IMG/VR virus record: IMGVR_UViG_3300007522_000367
Coordinates: 23,059 to 87,058 of that record
DNA: 64,000 nucleotides
Strand: one strand, 5' to 3'
Source of the DNA: a virus
A program made the translations under genes and the position numbers. The notes below the pieces were generated by a model. That model did no database searches, was not told the DNA's origin, and worked only from the letters and a program-made list of their open reading frames with translations. The first letter of the stretch is position 1. Each line of letters opens with the position of its first letter. Below, piece after piece: positions 45,601-54,400 of the stretch.

Positions 45601-48600
45601 AAGATTATCATTTCCAACCCAGATATAATCAGTTATTTTAACATCTACAAAATTAAAATCAACAATATTAGCATAACTTGTTGCAATACCACGAACATCT
45701 TCAGGATTTACATATCCTGCATTTTTTACATAACTTGTATCTACATACTTTTCAGGGAAAGGTTTATGGTTGTAGTTAGGAGTTTTTTGGTAAACTTCAT
45801 AAGGGAGTATTCTGTAGACTAGATCAGTTTCTGTTCCGGTTGTACTTGTTACTAAGTCAATTGGCTGAGGAGTTAATCTAAATTTACTTTCATCAAGTAA
45901 TAATTCATATTCTTCAAACCCATCACTTGCGCCGTATTGGCCGTCACGGATTGCCCATTCTTCGTAAAACTCTAAACTATCTTTATCAGCACTACTTAAT
46001 ACATCAAATAGTTTTGTTAATGCATTTTTAGTACCTTTGTCCTGTATCATACCTTGATAAAATTTATACTGACTCACATCATCATTAATAATATTTTCAA
46101 GGTATTGACGTTTCTGATAACCGATTAAGTGTTGCGCCATGCGCTGTTGCTCAGTATCAAAATTGTCTGAATCTAAGTCATAAAAATCTGCAAACTGATT
46201 AGTTTTGTATTCAAAGTTTGCATATAGTCCTGCTTCGGGTTTTTCGTTTAAGCGATTCCAGTCATTTGCATCAAAAGATTCTGCCCCAGATAATTTAGTA
46301 GATGCACTGTAGTAAAACTCTTTATATTTTACAATACTACCAATTGCATAATCCGTCCAAGACTCCCAAGTTGTTGCCTTAGCATCATCATATATAAATC
46401 CGGGAATATTTAAACTGCCGTCCCATTCTTGAGTAACATATCCAAGAACTTTAATTCTTTCCTGTCTGTAACCCGGTTGTGTATCATAAATGATATCACC
46501 AAATACAGTCTTATTATCAATCAATAACACATGCTCTTTTTGTACAAGAGGAAGTTTAACAGCAAACACACCGTCGGCGGTATTTCTTGGACGAATAATA
46601 AACTCGTTAGGCGAACGTCCTAATGTTGAAAATTCCTGTACTAATTTTGTACCGTCTGATTGAAGCAAACTGTATCCGTAGAAACTATCAAAGATATTAT
46701 CTACCATTGAATACTCTGATACAAATTTTAATTGTGTAGCTGCTGGGCTTAATGTAATAACACTGCCTTCGCCCCAGTTTTGTGTAGTCCAGAATAAGAA
46801 TTCATTTACACTGTGGCGCCAGTTTAATACAACCTTTGCATCGCCTTCGTAGTAATCAAATACAAATCCTTGGTCCATTAAGTACTCACCGTAGCCTAAT
46901 AGAAAGTCGACTACGTCTTGGATAGTAACAAATAATTGTCCGTAATCTGCTTCAAGAACAATAGTTTTATTAACCTTTCTTCTTACAAATGCAGTTCTGC
47001 CGCCAATTAACGGTAGCGCAGGTAGTTTAACAAGATTAGTTGTATCAAAATCTGTACTGCTTATAAAGTTAGATTTTACTCTATAATATGCACCCTGGTA
47101 TTCAATATTTTGTCCGGCAACATATTGTTTGCCGCTATCCCATATTAAGTAACTTTCACTAATTCCGCCAATGTTAATACTAGGATCTGATTGTGTAGAT
47201 ATTGCTGCATAATAATTAAAAGATGCAATTTCAGTATCATACCCTTTAATCACGTAGCCGTCACTTCTGCGCTCTACAATGACACCACTGTAAGAAACAG
47301 TTTTAATAGGAGTACTTGTGTTTAAGAATATTTTATAGTTTTCATCTGGAACAAATACATTGCCCTCATTTAACGGTGTGCGACTATCTAATATTAATCT
47401 AAACTTGTCCTTATCAGTAAATCCTGCTAGCTTGTATCCTAACTGATTTTTAATAGTTCTAATGTTTGATTTGTAGGCAGTGTACGATGTTGTTATATCA
47501 GCTGCCATATAATTTGCAATATAGTTTACAACACCACTAGTATAAACTTGAACTGTGTCTTCATATGTATTTGGAAATACAATATCAGATAATTTTATTC
47601 TAGTATTTGTTTTAGCATATATTAAATCGCCTGAAATGTTTCTTACTTGATTAATTCTATCAAACCCAGTAGCAAATAGCATATGTGGTTTGTTAATTGC
47701 AAATGCGGTAATAACACTAAACGGATATTGGCTACTTGCTCTCCAAGCACTTTCAATAGGGGCGCCATCGCCGAATACAAAACTTTCATCTAACAATTGG
47801 TTATCAAAATAATTGATATAGCCTGACTCAATAGGAGATAATAAATTACCTTCACTATTAACCGGCAAGTGGTTAGTTAACCCTGGACGTTTATAATTAT
47901 TAAGTATTTTATATTTTACGCCAGGTTGTCTTACAATACCTGCTTCGATATCTTGCCATAAAAGCAAGTTCTCTTTGGTGTAGGGAGCAGGGCCGTACTG
48001 TGTTTCCCACCACGTAGGCATAACTGTAAACCCAAGCATTTCCCAAGGGTGTGTATGCGGGCGATCAGTATCGTAGGCTTGCTGGTAAATCTGTCTCCAG
48101 AAGCCCGGTAATACCGCACCAGTAGGACCAGTACTACCTGCGTAGTTAAATGTAAACGAGTTAGCTCTATCAAAGAAATTATGTAATGTGTAATCTTGGT
48201 CAATTAGTTTTGTCCACTGCAAAAAGTCAGCTAGTATTACTCTATCAATTTGACGTTTACTAACTGCTGTATTTCTGTAGTCACCGCCGATAAGACTATG
48301 TATGTTTAAGAAATTAGTATCGTATCCTACTTTAATGTTATTAAAAATTCTTTTTTCAAGTTCTAGTAATAAGTCATCTCTATAATCATCAAACGCTGCA
48401 ATCTTACTACCGTCGTGTCCTTGAATAATATATCTCGGAGTTTGGTAGGTATCGTCTAAGTATTTTGCAGGCTCGTATGAAGGATACAGGCCTAGCTTGC
48501 TTGGCGTAGGTGGAACGTAACTGCCGTTAGTAGTTTCATATTCATATATATCAACTATATCATCAGGCTGTTTAGCCGCTGTAATTAAAACATAACCTTC

Positions 48601-51465
48601 AGTGTTAAACGTATAATCTCTACCTTGAACTAATTGTACTTCATTTAAGTATACTTGCACTGCTATTCTTGAAGGTGTACTTAATGAAAATGCTGTTGAC
48701 AACGGGTAATACAATTCGTCGGCATCAATTACGGCAGTAGTTAGTTTCTTAGTTGCACCGGTAGGAATCATGTCACTAAAGAAAAACGGTTGTGTAGAAG
48801 TTTTATCTTTATTAATTTCTGTTAGAATTGCATCTACATGTGATTTAATAGTACCGCTAAAACTTATATCTTCTGCTGTCTGTAAGAATAATCTTTTAAA
48901 AGTTGAGTATTGCAGCATTGCAAACTTTAAACTTTTTACAACATTTGCATCGTTATCTAACATATGATACATTGCAAGATTCATTGGTGAACTATGTTGT
49001 ACAAATCTACGACCTAGTTCTGTTACATTTCCAATATCTCTTAAATTACTTGTACCCGGATATGTTCCTACAAATTCATCATTTTGTTCTACAATAGTAG
49101 CAACGTGATCATTTACTTCGCCAAGCGTAAATTCTGTAATATTTTCATTTCCAGGATTTCTTTCTAAGGAAGCTGGAATTTCATAATACCCGTTTGCATT
49201 TTTTGTAGCTGCACTACGTGCCTTAATAAGAACTACGTCATTTAAAGTTAATGAATTTATAAATGTTACTATTGCATTATTATTAACATTAGTAGTAATA
49301 GTATAATCTGTACCTTCAAATTGTAATTTATTGTTTAAATATACTCTTGTCCAAAGATCAGTTAATAGGCCACTATTGTCATACATGTCAATAATAAACC
49401 CAACACTAGTATTGTCAAATATATATTGTCTAATTACTAGTTGTTCGCTAAGTACATTAATTTTTTTCCAACCTGATAAGGTAATATATGTATCTAATGC
49501 AGAATATTTTCTTAAAAATCCAATATCAGTATTTTTAGTAAAAGCGTTATTTACAGATGTGTAGGTAAACGAATCAAATAATAAATTAAAATCAAAAACA
49601 ATGTCACCGACATTATTAATACTTCTATAAGAAAGTGGAAACTTTAACTCGTCATCAGGTGTGCCATTTCCTACTCGATAACTAAACAGTTTGTTCCCTG
49701 CAAATGTTGAAGACGGGTATACAGTTGTGTCTGCATAAGATTTACCGTTAATATCAAAAATATCAAATAACGGAGGCTGATTAGCTTGTGTTTTATCTTG
49801 TGTAAGTTTCCACTCTATACCAGTATAATACAACATCTTACCTTTGTAAGTTGTGCCATTTAATACTAACACAACTTCATTAGTTTGTGGAACTGAATCA
49901 GTTTCTGGAATTAATGTGATTTGCCTGTTAGTTGCGGCACCACTTGCAAAGTTAATAAATTGAACTTTAAAAATTCGACCAGATACTAATATATCAGTGT
50001 CTGCTGTAAACATAATACGCATGCCGTCGGCAAGATCAATGCCATCAACGTTGTATCCTGGCGATCCTTCAATAGTTGAAAATGCATCTATCGTAAAATC
50101 ATCAACTAAATTAACATCTGTTTTAGCAACAGTACCAAATTGATTTAATTTTAGATCTGCTTCAAATTCAATAATAGGACGTTTAGCACGTTGTAACTGA
50201 TCTACATCAACAATTTGTCCATTTGCTGTTGCTGCTGTTTCAATAACACTTTTATGAAACCAACGGTTATAACGACTCCACAAGTTGCCGTCGATACTTG
50301 CACGATTGATTACGATGTAATCTTTATCTTCTGGATAGCCAATTGCTACGCTGTAAGGAAGTCTATCAAATCCTTGTGCATCAAATTCTACATCAATATT
50401 AGCAGTAAATGCTGTTGGAACATTTAAACTTGTTTCTGCAATAAGATTAATACGACTACCAACACCTTCAACATAAAATGTAACGTTTGCATAAGCAGCG
50501 GGTTCTACTTCGCCGGTAAACTCAATTTTCATTCCGTTTGATAGTTCTATACCATTACTACTTTTATAGAAACGCTTACCGACTACTTCTTTTTCAACAT
50601 CAATAAAAGTTGCTTCGCTAATGTCTTTAACAATAATAGTACCACTTGCTTCTAGGTCGTTTGCTGCTACATAGTATAATACTTCAGGGGTATCTGTACC
50701 TAATTGTAATGTACTAATACCTTTTTCTAGTCCCTGTACACTAACACCTTCAAGCACTAGAATACTTGAACTATCTAACTCAAATCCGTCTTCAAGTGTT
50801 CTCTTTGTCTTAATTGTAAATGGTAAGTTTGGAGTATCAATATCAAACTTGTAGGTAATTCCTCTATAAAGAGTAATTGTAGGGTTTTGTGTTAATCCGT
50901 CTGGACTGAATACATAAGTGTTATTATCAACATTATCACCGATGCGAACAGTGTAAGTACTTTCAACATCAACTGTATTCCCTGCAATTCCAATTGTCTG
51001 CGGACCTAAAGGTAACCAGTAGTATTCACGAAAGTTACTAAACTTATCCCAATCAATACTAGGATTCCATGCATATTGTTCTTGCTGGTTGAACACACTA
51101 TGATTGTCGTTAGATTTATTAAAATTGTTTAACTGATTAACAAAGTCGTTATAGTCTTTGTAAAAAGTAACATTATCTAAATTGTCTTTGATAACTGCCG
51201 CTGGTTCTAATTGATAGTTAAACCTATCAGCTGATACATCACCGATATAATTGTCACTCGCAGTAAATGCTCTAGCAGTTTCTCTACCAATATATCCGTT
51301 GAGTTTTTGAACTACGCCTGGCTGTATTAATTGGTCTAATGTACTATTTAAAAACTTCTTGTTTGGAATTGTTCTAAAAAATCTTGGAAGGAAAGATTCA
51401 CTGCTGCGTTTGTTAGTGCCGTCTGCTGGCAACGCTGATTCATTTTGGTCGTTATCGTAAGACAT
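36631..51465 (-). CDS. Giant 4944-residue baseplate-region structural protein (gp7 position)
   Basis: One uninterrupted frame of 14.8 kb following gp6, the place of baseplate wedge gp7 in T4 (1032 residues there). Modules by approximate residue: N-terminal attachment part with FFRTIPNKKFL and FSNFREYYWLPLGP (20-130); four modules with carbohydrate-binding-5/12-like pattern W-x-x-Y-x-x-G-x-I-V near 1440, 1700, 2205 and 2830; seven FG-GAP-like blades near 2119, 2175, 2780, 2912, 2966, 3022 and 3096, interrupted by about 580 residues; two pairs of GSGY repeats near 3517-3580 and 3886-3943; a GWDADGWYEDTWDS segment near 4130; and DGxTTxF repeats near 4190, 4302, 4379, 4457 and 4826. Probably an elongated baseplate wedge and fibre fusion. 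Exact role inferred from position. Confidence 0.72.
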   Translation of the reverse strand: MSYDNDQNESALPADGTNKRSSESFLPRFFRTIPNKKFLNSTLDQLIQPGVVQKLNGYIGRETARAFTASDNYIGDVSADRFNYQLEPAAVIKDNLDNVTFYKDYNDFVNQLNNFNKSNDNHSVFNQQEQYAWNPSIDWDKFSNFREYYWLPLGPQTIGIAGNTVDVESTYTVRIGDNVDNNTYVFSPDGLTQNPTITLYRGITYKFDIDTPNLPFTIKTKRTLEDGFELDSSSILVLEGVSVQGLEKGISTLQLGTDTPEVLYYVAANDLEASGTIIVKDISEATFIDVEKEVVGKRFYKSSNGIELSNGMKIEFTGEVEPAAYANVTFYVEGVGSRINLIAETSLNVPTAFTANIDVEFDAQGFDRLPYSVAIGYPEDKDYIVINRASIDGNLWSRYNRWFHKSVIETAATANGQIVDVDQLQRAKRPIIEFEADLKLNQFGTVAKTDVNLVDDFTIDAFSTIEGSPGYNVDGIDLADGMRIMFTADTDILVSGRIFKVQFINFASGAATNRQITLIPETDSVPQTNEVVLVLNGTTYKGKMLYYTGIEWKLTQDKTQANQPPLFDIFDINGKSYADTTVYPSSTFAGNKLFSYRVGNGTPDDELKFPLSYRSINNVGDIVFDFNLLFDSFTYTSVNNAFTKNTDIGFLRKYSALDTYITLSGWKKINVLSEQLVIRQYIFDNTSVGFIIDMYDNSGLLTDLWTRVYLNNKLQFEGTDYTITTNVNNNAIVTFINSLTLNDVVLIKARSAATKNANGYYEIPASLERNPGNENITEFTLGEVNDHVATIVEQNDEFVGTYPGTSNLRDIGNVTELGRRFVQHSSPMNLAMYHMLDNDANVVKSLKFAMLQYSTFKRLFLQTAEDISFSGTIKSHVDAILTEINKDKTSTQPFFFSDMIPTGATKKLTTAVIDADELYYPLSTAFSLSTPSRIAVQVYLNEVQLVQGRDYTFNTEGYVLITAAKQPDDIVDIYEYETTNGSYVPPTPSKLGLYPSYEPAKYLDDTYQTPRYIIQGHDGSKIAAFDDYRDDLLLELEKRIFNNIKVGYDTNFLNIHSLIGGDYRNTAVSKRQIDRVILADFLQWTKLIDQDYTLHNFFDRANSFTFNYAGSTGPTGAVLPGFWRQIYQQAYDTDRPHTHPWEMLGFTVMPTWWETQYGPAPYTKENLLLWQDIEAGIVRQPGVKYKILNNYKRPGLTNHLPVNSEGNLLSPIESGYINYFDNQLLDESFVFGDGAPIESAWRASSQYPFSVITAFAINKPHMLFATGFDRINQVRNISGDLIYAKTNTRIKLSDIVFPNTYEDTVQVYTSGVVNYIANYMAADITTSYTAYKSNIRTIKNQLGYKLAGFTDKDKFRLILDSRTPLNEGNVFVPDENYKIFLNTSTPIKTVSYSGVIVERRSDGYVIKGYDTEIASFNYYAAISTQSDPSINIGGISESYLIWDSGKQYVAGQNIEYQGAYYRVKSNFISSTDFDTTNLVKLPALPLIGGRTAFVRRKVNKTIVLEADYGQLFVTIQDVVDFLLGYGEYLMDQGFVFDYYEGDAKVVLNWRHSVNEFLFWTTQNWGEGSVITLSPAATQLKFVSEYSMVDNIFDSFYGYSLLQSDGTKLVQEFSTLGRSPNEFIIRPRNTADGVFAVKLPLVQKEHVLLIDNKTVFGDIIYDTQPGYRQERIKVLGYVTQEWDGSLNIPGFIYDDAKATTWESWTDYAIGSIVKYKEFYYSASTKLSGAESFDANDWNRLNEKPEAGLYANFEYKTNQFADFYDLDSDNFDTEQQRMAQHLIGYQKRQYLENIINDDVSQYKFYQGMIQDKGTKNALTKLFDVLSSADKDSLEFYEEWAIRDGQYGASDGFEEYELLLDESKFRLTPQPIDLVTSTTGTETDLVYRILPYEVYQKTPNYNHKPFPEKYVDTSYVKNAGYVNPEDVRGIATSYANIVDFNFVDVKITDYIWVGNDNLDWGVYKHVDTDYEVEAVSAGTTSFTLTLTTNVTDIEVDDVIGLHSFSNYVEYIAEDSTAASTTEKFDLDGFYVVSAVDKNVITLLTPTVQTEITKCVGSITCFLKVRAANISSANTILQQNLDTNDYLWIDNVSGLGKWSVLKNENLFTEQLRLTKPSTSSDVSFGTAMSVDDRNTTLIVGAPDQGDGKVYVYSRATDSINFVQTQVIEPFKFGNDLEQFGAAVAVSPDGAYVIVGSPNASNVKTKYAGTFVPGSDYGKGSIVAKDQQLWKSLVDIEGEEASIQFNSFNSITYIVDVLNIENTSTESIPTLLVGNYAIDPNEASLAFLNQPVTHLLIRAPLAQYDGSGVGNQIKLAWNQTTYSNQGLAALASRSPFNGSFAVIDAAFIEQTHTIQKKIDVVLYVRSSTVQPELGDILQTQTALGTVDYIFNVGAEVVMYLTGVNGTFSSTDSLFRNDGDFIGEYILQGPSDSIDTSTQLGGFWYIDTPSYTPTAITENTDQGRGLVFYDVITDIAHASTVFYNSLDYNTATTSSQNTYNAYIQKLSYQGLPGAYGSTSPFLSNLYVVRAPKAISDAFVQGYNIELYVNQLPQYGTSIIRDLTAIGLSTSTTNATQIIYDVWDGYINFNYTKFDAAGNPFEPKVGQTVADLTTGATGVVAFYQRKGLNVTVFIKSLTGTWSEGDVYGQNAEIRFNLIPGDPSPTYQANRTMGQIQYVSLGLPSEGIGKLLVFEAPTTIPLTLSSSLLDIEYWFYTTATVSGIPRLANSPSAVNNEWTQVYQIPAETTGTSSGLANEGLYTIYSKAAPGRYDRIASYTVPEKQANFKLGSSIKITKNGNLYRGFVHAEGSKTSSLPGRLYFIKKGEENSLTYNWDYAKNKNFKGTFSPGLNYFTNDIVYLSNDLYVAKTNIAAGAFNFNDWNLTSDLVDYVGFIPNSTGLSVGDDSTLTILNQTGLEEFGSQFDIATSGEVLVVNALYDVTSPNQIVVYRSNKGHFEKSQEIDAPDKTSAFGYSVSISTDGMLIAISAPLNDDYKADQGIVYIYKQVDGVFVQSQTLSSPNNERAEMFGWKVEFDGEKLHVSSRSADSKTKTYFDAFTTVFDSGFTDFKTVNKDVGVVYVYEKIESELLFAQTIQIPDSDVNYFGRNILAKNNHLYVGLPTKVSGIYTGQVIDFSNSKLSTMWTTHRAAKPTVDINKIKKMFLYNTKENELLTYIDYIDPIQGKVAGVAEQELTFKTYYDPALYDTSLIGGTTVDVTNSWGSDHIGEVWWNLTNAKFYNPYQGNVIYSTQNWTKVFQGSTIDVYEWVESDVLPSVWDAAADTENGFAKGYSGTSLHSDSAYSTKRKYDSIAGTFKTTYYFWVANKKITPDVEFRKINISDVADYIADPVAKGYTFAGLISPSSFVLYNVEGYIKGTDVALSTQFWTIQNQDQNVHTQYQIISEGLETSQPNRDIIRKWYDSLVGYDEQNRVVPDPTLSLKQKYGSLNRPRQSWFANRYEALKQFIERTNLILKENLIVDDKIFTTLFNADPAPGKVTNIWDATVDTIDDLAFIGVAKATQAIVSPVVVDGKIVRVDIVNPGRGYRVPPTVTVAGAGTGAEFQTTIDALGRITEVTVVEPGEYYNTNPTLTVRRFTVLVNSDSAIQGKWALYERISETRTWNRIQSQSYNVRLYWDYADWYATSYSALTEIDYLIDNSYELTALDDTIGDVVKISTVGTGGWLLLEKVDDQNTSDYTVNYNTVGRQDGTIQFKSTLYDTVESSTGFDTISFDTKIYDSEPVIELRTILTSIKDDLFIDELLVSFNALFFAGLRYAFSEQTYIDWAFKTSFIKAKHNVGMLREDITFNNDNLPSYEAYIKEVKPFGTKIREYLSAYEGLDNTSTVVTDFDLPPSYNVVEGNIVPQSIKVQDGVLIGVNADVETYPNKNWLDNNGYKITSVKVVNQGSGYRSSPELTLSGSGGAVLKAHIGTNGKVTKVDVVNAGSGYYSAPTVSALNNIVDGGEEATYSVQIGNGLVRGIHSTVKFDRTTGTYVYTIISQTETFTASGNKYEFNLVWPMDLSRSTINVYVNTQEALNSEYTYSNLLDTTKGYDRYYGQISFTEAQANGKSIRVEYKKTVSLMQAQDRINNYYTPTVGMTGKDLNQLMTGLDYGGVEVKSFGFGPGRGWDADGWYEDTWDSYDTTFEDEIFELDGSTISLDLAAPLASGVVYNIYKNGVRVDDVNYGTATPVTNPNAICQSITGDGTTTVVFLDNDGLDLANQAGDIIIIRKTTSDGTYLPEPNSYDTILTGGNLNYSTATGLRAEDITIDGDGFVTATTSSGPEELVPGQLLDTVDIKVYERPKNGSSQITSRNYTGDGVTTTFSLDIAPLQANSLFVKVEYNIVLAEDYTINYANKLVTFNTAPALNAKIHLAVLGVSGTDILDIDNFVADGITSKFLTNVRFVENLQYFVTLNGETLSNVIQESDNTYEYPNNVVISFATPPAAGSVISYAFFSGATQNFSEVSIDTFTADGSTVAFELNQTPFNNEPSAWFSIVKVNNKILNAGYTRRFITTAASREYRLEEFQVPVGAISNKEMKVFLNNVELAYNLDWTYTGNGSIVRLKTRVKQQDGDILNVYITSDGQYRYGYFDSSNEFVSTPSTLYIDSAYNEGDVITVYQFSNHDSQGFDRQQYDIVDRISLTVGTADWYQYNHLTAGLIELSRRALDAQYVWVTLNGDLLIPSVHYYVTNNKRYVKINVEITANDVVELLHFADPVLVNKYGWSQFKDMLNRTHYKRLDDRNGVMLAADLKWYDQSITVTDGSSLPEPSPTSSVPGILFIDGERIEYFVRNGNVLSQLRRGTLGTGVKTVYLEGENVYNQGPTATMPYKDETLTSQFLADGTTATYPLDFVPNSVNEFEVFVGGRRLRKNTISSYVMPNPTAQDSPEGDVTLPAEFSISGSALTLLETPIENVKVTIVRHTGIVWNALGTPLGESDTDISRFLRAATVDLPR

Positions 51466-51467
51466 TA

Positions 51468-54400
51468 TTAATAAGGCCCTCCAGTTATAGATAATCCACT
51501 GCTTGTTAAACCTGTGTTAACTGTTGTTGCATTTGTAGTAATAGCACCACTTGAACGAAGCCTTGTAGCAGTTACAGCGTCAATTAGTTCAATGTCAGCA
51601 ACAGTTGCTGCGCTTATAAAAATTTCATCAGACTCTGATTTTATTTCAAATAAACTACCAAACGTTTGTGCTGCTTGGTTTGGAACTATTACAAATGTTA
51701 CTAAGTTAGGTGTTAATTGTTGCATAACGTATGTGCTCAACTCTGTAAAATAGAACGGTTCTCCAAACTCCCAATTTTCTAGAGCAAAAAATTCATTGAT
51801 TGCTGCAATTACTCTAGTTTTAATGTCATTATCGTTAATCACAATATCAGGATTCTTTACAATTTTAAATTTTGCTTGTAGTGTTGCATCGGCTATTTCT
51901 CCAAACAGTATCTTATACTTAACTGGATGATAAATAATTTCGTCACTAATTGACTTAATTTTGTTAAGTGATTGTCCGTAATTTAAATACAATTGATCAC
52001 TACTCGGTGAAAGAGGTTTTGTACTTACTGTGCCGTCAATATAAAGCCTAAAGTTATTATCATATGACTTTGTTAATAGATACACATCTACAATATTACT
52101 TACACTTGGGTCAATTCTGCTACTTGCATCTGCTGCATGTACATAATGAAATTTAAGTTTATCGCGACCAATTTTAGCAAGATAGCTTTGTGTCGTAGTA
52201 AGAACGCCTGTTGTTTTATTTAAAATCTGAAATAAATCTTCTGCTATAAAATAAAATATTTGATTATTATCAGCCATTGTTGTATTAGATAAAGAAATCT
52301 TAGTATCAATTACTTGTATACTGCCTGTACCATCTGAGAATACATATTTTCCAAGGTCCGTTGAAACGGCTGTTGAAATATAATTATATTCTTCTACACC
52401 ATCAATAGTAGTTGTCTTTAATTGAAATACATACTTGGTTAACGGATTAACAGTTTCATTTACTATTTCATCAAATATTTGAGGATCATCAACTACACCG
52501 TCGTCGTCACCGTCAAAAAAGCTAACTTGAATTTTGCTACTGTCTACATAACCTTCGGCGTCTCTATATTCTTCAACGATTTCCCAATCAAAATCAACAG
52601 CAAACGGCGAAGTTAAATCAGGAGACTTATTAATGTTTAAAACTGAAATTTTATCTTTAATAATTTTACCAGTTCTATTGTTGTAAATTTTATCCGAGCT
52701 ATCAAAATAGAATCTAATTTCTTCAGCACTTTCAAATACATATCTACTAGCACGATATGTAATTGTATATGTTTCACCGTTTGTTTCAAACAGTAATAAC
52801 CAACTTGCATCTAATTGTTGATTAGTTGTATCACCAGTTTTACCAATACTAAAGAGACTGTCAATGTTTAAGTTGTTAGTTGTAACTATTCGCCATTCGC
52901 CTATATTAACGTCAAATCTTAAACCAAAGCTATTGTATGCAAATACTTGATCAATCAATTGTAGAGAAACAGCTGGTTGTAATTCTGTTGCTAGTCTAGG
53001 TATTATTTGTGTAAGCCTTGCACGATTTGCTACGTCCAGTAAATCACCTGGAATATTATCATTAAGCATTACTGGTCCGGTGCCGTCTGCATTTGTTGCT
53101 GTTCCGTCGCCTACTACACTGATAATTTTAGTCCATTTGTATAACGTGCCGCCTGACGGTATACCCGAACTAAGTATATTACCTAATTTATTATCATTTT
53201 CACTTTGAAAATACTTTCCTACCGGTGGTTCAAATTTAACAAGTGTTCCTGGTTTTAATAATTTCAATGTACTTGCAGTAAATGCACTTAGCTGAGAACG
53301 TGTGCCAACGGTGTTAGTAAAATATCCTGTATTTTGATTTGTATCGACTGTTTGACTATTCCAAGTTATTCCTAAGTCGCCTACTAGAGTTTTAGGAAAA
53401 CTATTATAGTAATAGTTTTTAATTTTTTTATCAGTGAGTATAGGTTCTATAATATTTGCAATTGCACCTTCAATATCAGTTTTAGAAATAAAACTAAATT
53501 TTAATTTAGGTATTAAAAACTCTTTTGTTATAATACCATCGATGCCAAACAAGTTAGTTTTAGAGTATTTTCCAGTTGCATCTACTAGATCTAGATAACG
53601 ACTAATTCCGCTTGCAGTTCTGTTAACACTTTTTACTTTAATAATTTCTTGACTAATACTTAACGGAGCAATTTGATAATCTTCAGCAGTTATCATTCTG
53701 TTCTGTGTGTAGTAAGTTGCAGGTGCATTGCGTTTAATACTTGCACTTGATTCGCTTGAACTTGCATTATCAACAGTATACTTTAATTGAAATACCATTG
53801 TAACCTGTTCTGTTTTACCAGTTTTACTGATGTACGGAACTTTAATACTAACACCGCGCATATCTGCCGGCTCAATTACGATACGCTGATTTTTACTTGT
53901 TCTGTAATATACTCTAAAATTACCTTGTGGCAAGTTACCAAATGTACCATCAGAGAATATTAAACTGATTCTATCATTTGCTCTTGTAAGTACACTGTAG
54001 ATGTTTCTAATACTTTTGCTTAAACTATTGTAGATTACGTTGTTGCCTTCAACAGCATCAACCTTTGACCATAGTTCTTCTTCAAGACCAAAGTTGTCAA
54101 CTTTATACAACCATACATCAGAGTTATTAATATTAGTTGCATCAATTGCAACAACTTGATTAGTACTCGGACTGTCAACTGTAAATGTACCTTGGTCCAT
54201 TGCACCTTGTCTAAAGTGACAGAAGTAACCAGTATTAGAACTTGCAGGACCTTTGCCGTCGTTTCTGTAAAGGAATGCAAAGTTGTTTCCTGGAAACGGT
54301 GCTTCTTCTTTAATTTCGCCGTTGTCTACATCAGTTGAGACAATTTCAAATCTACTAGTTGATCCGCTAATTGTTTTATTAAATCCGTATACTGGCAATT

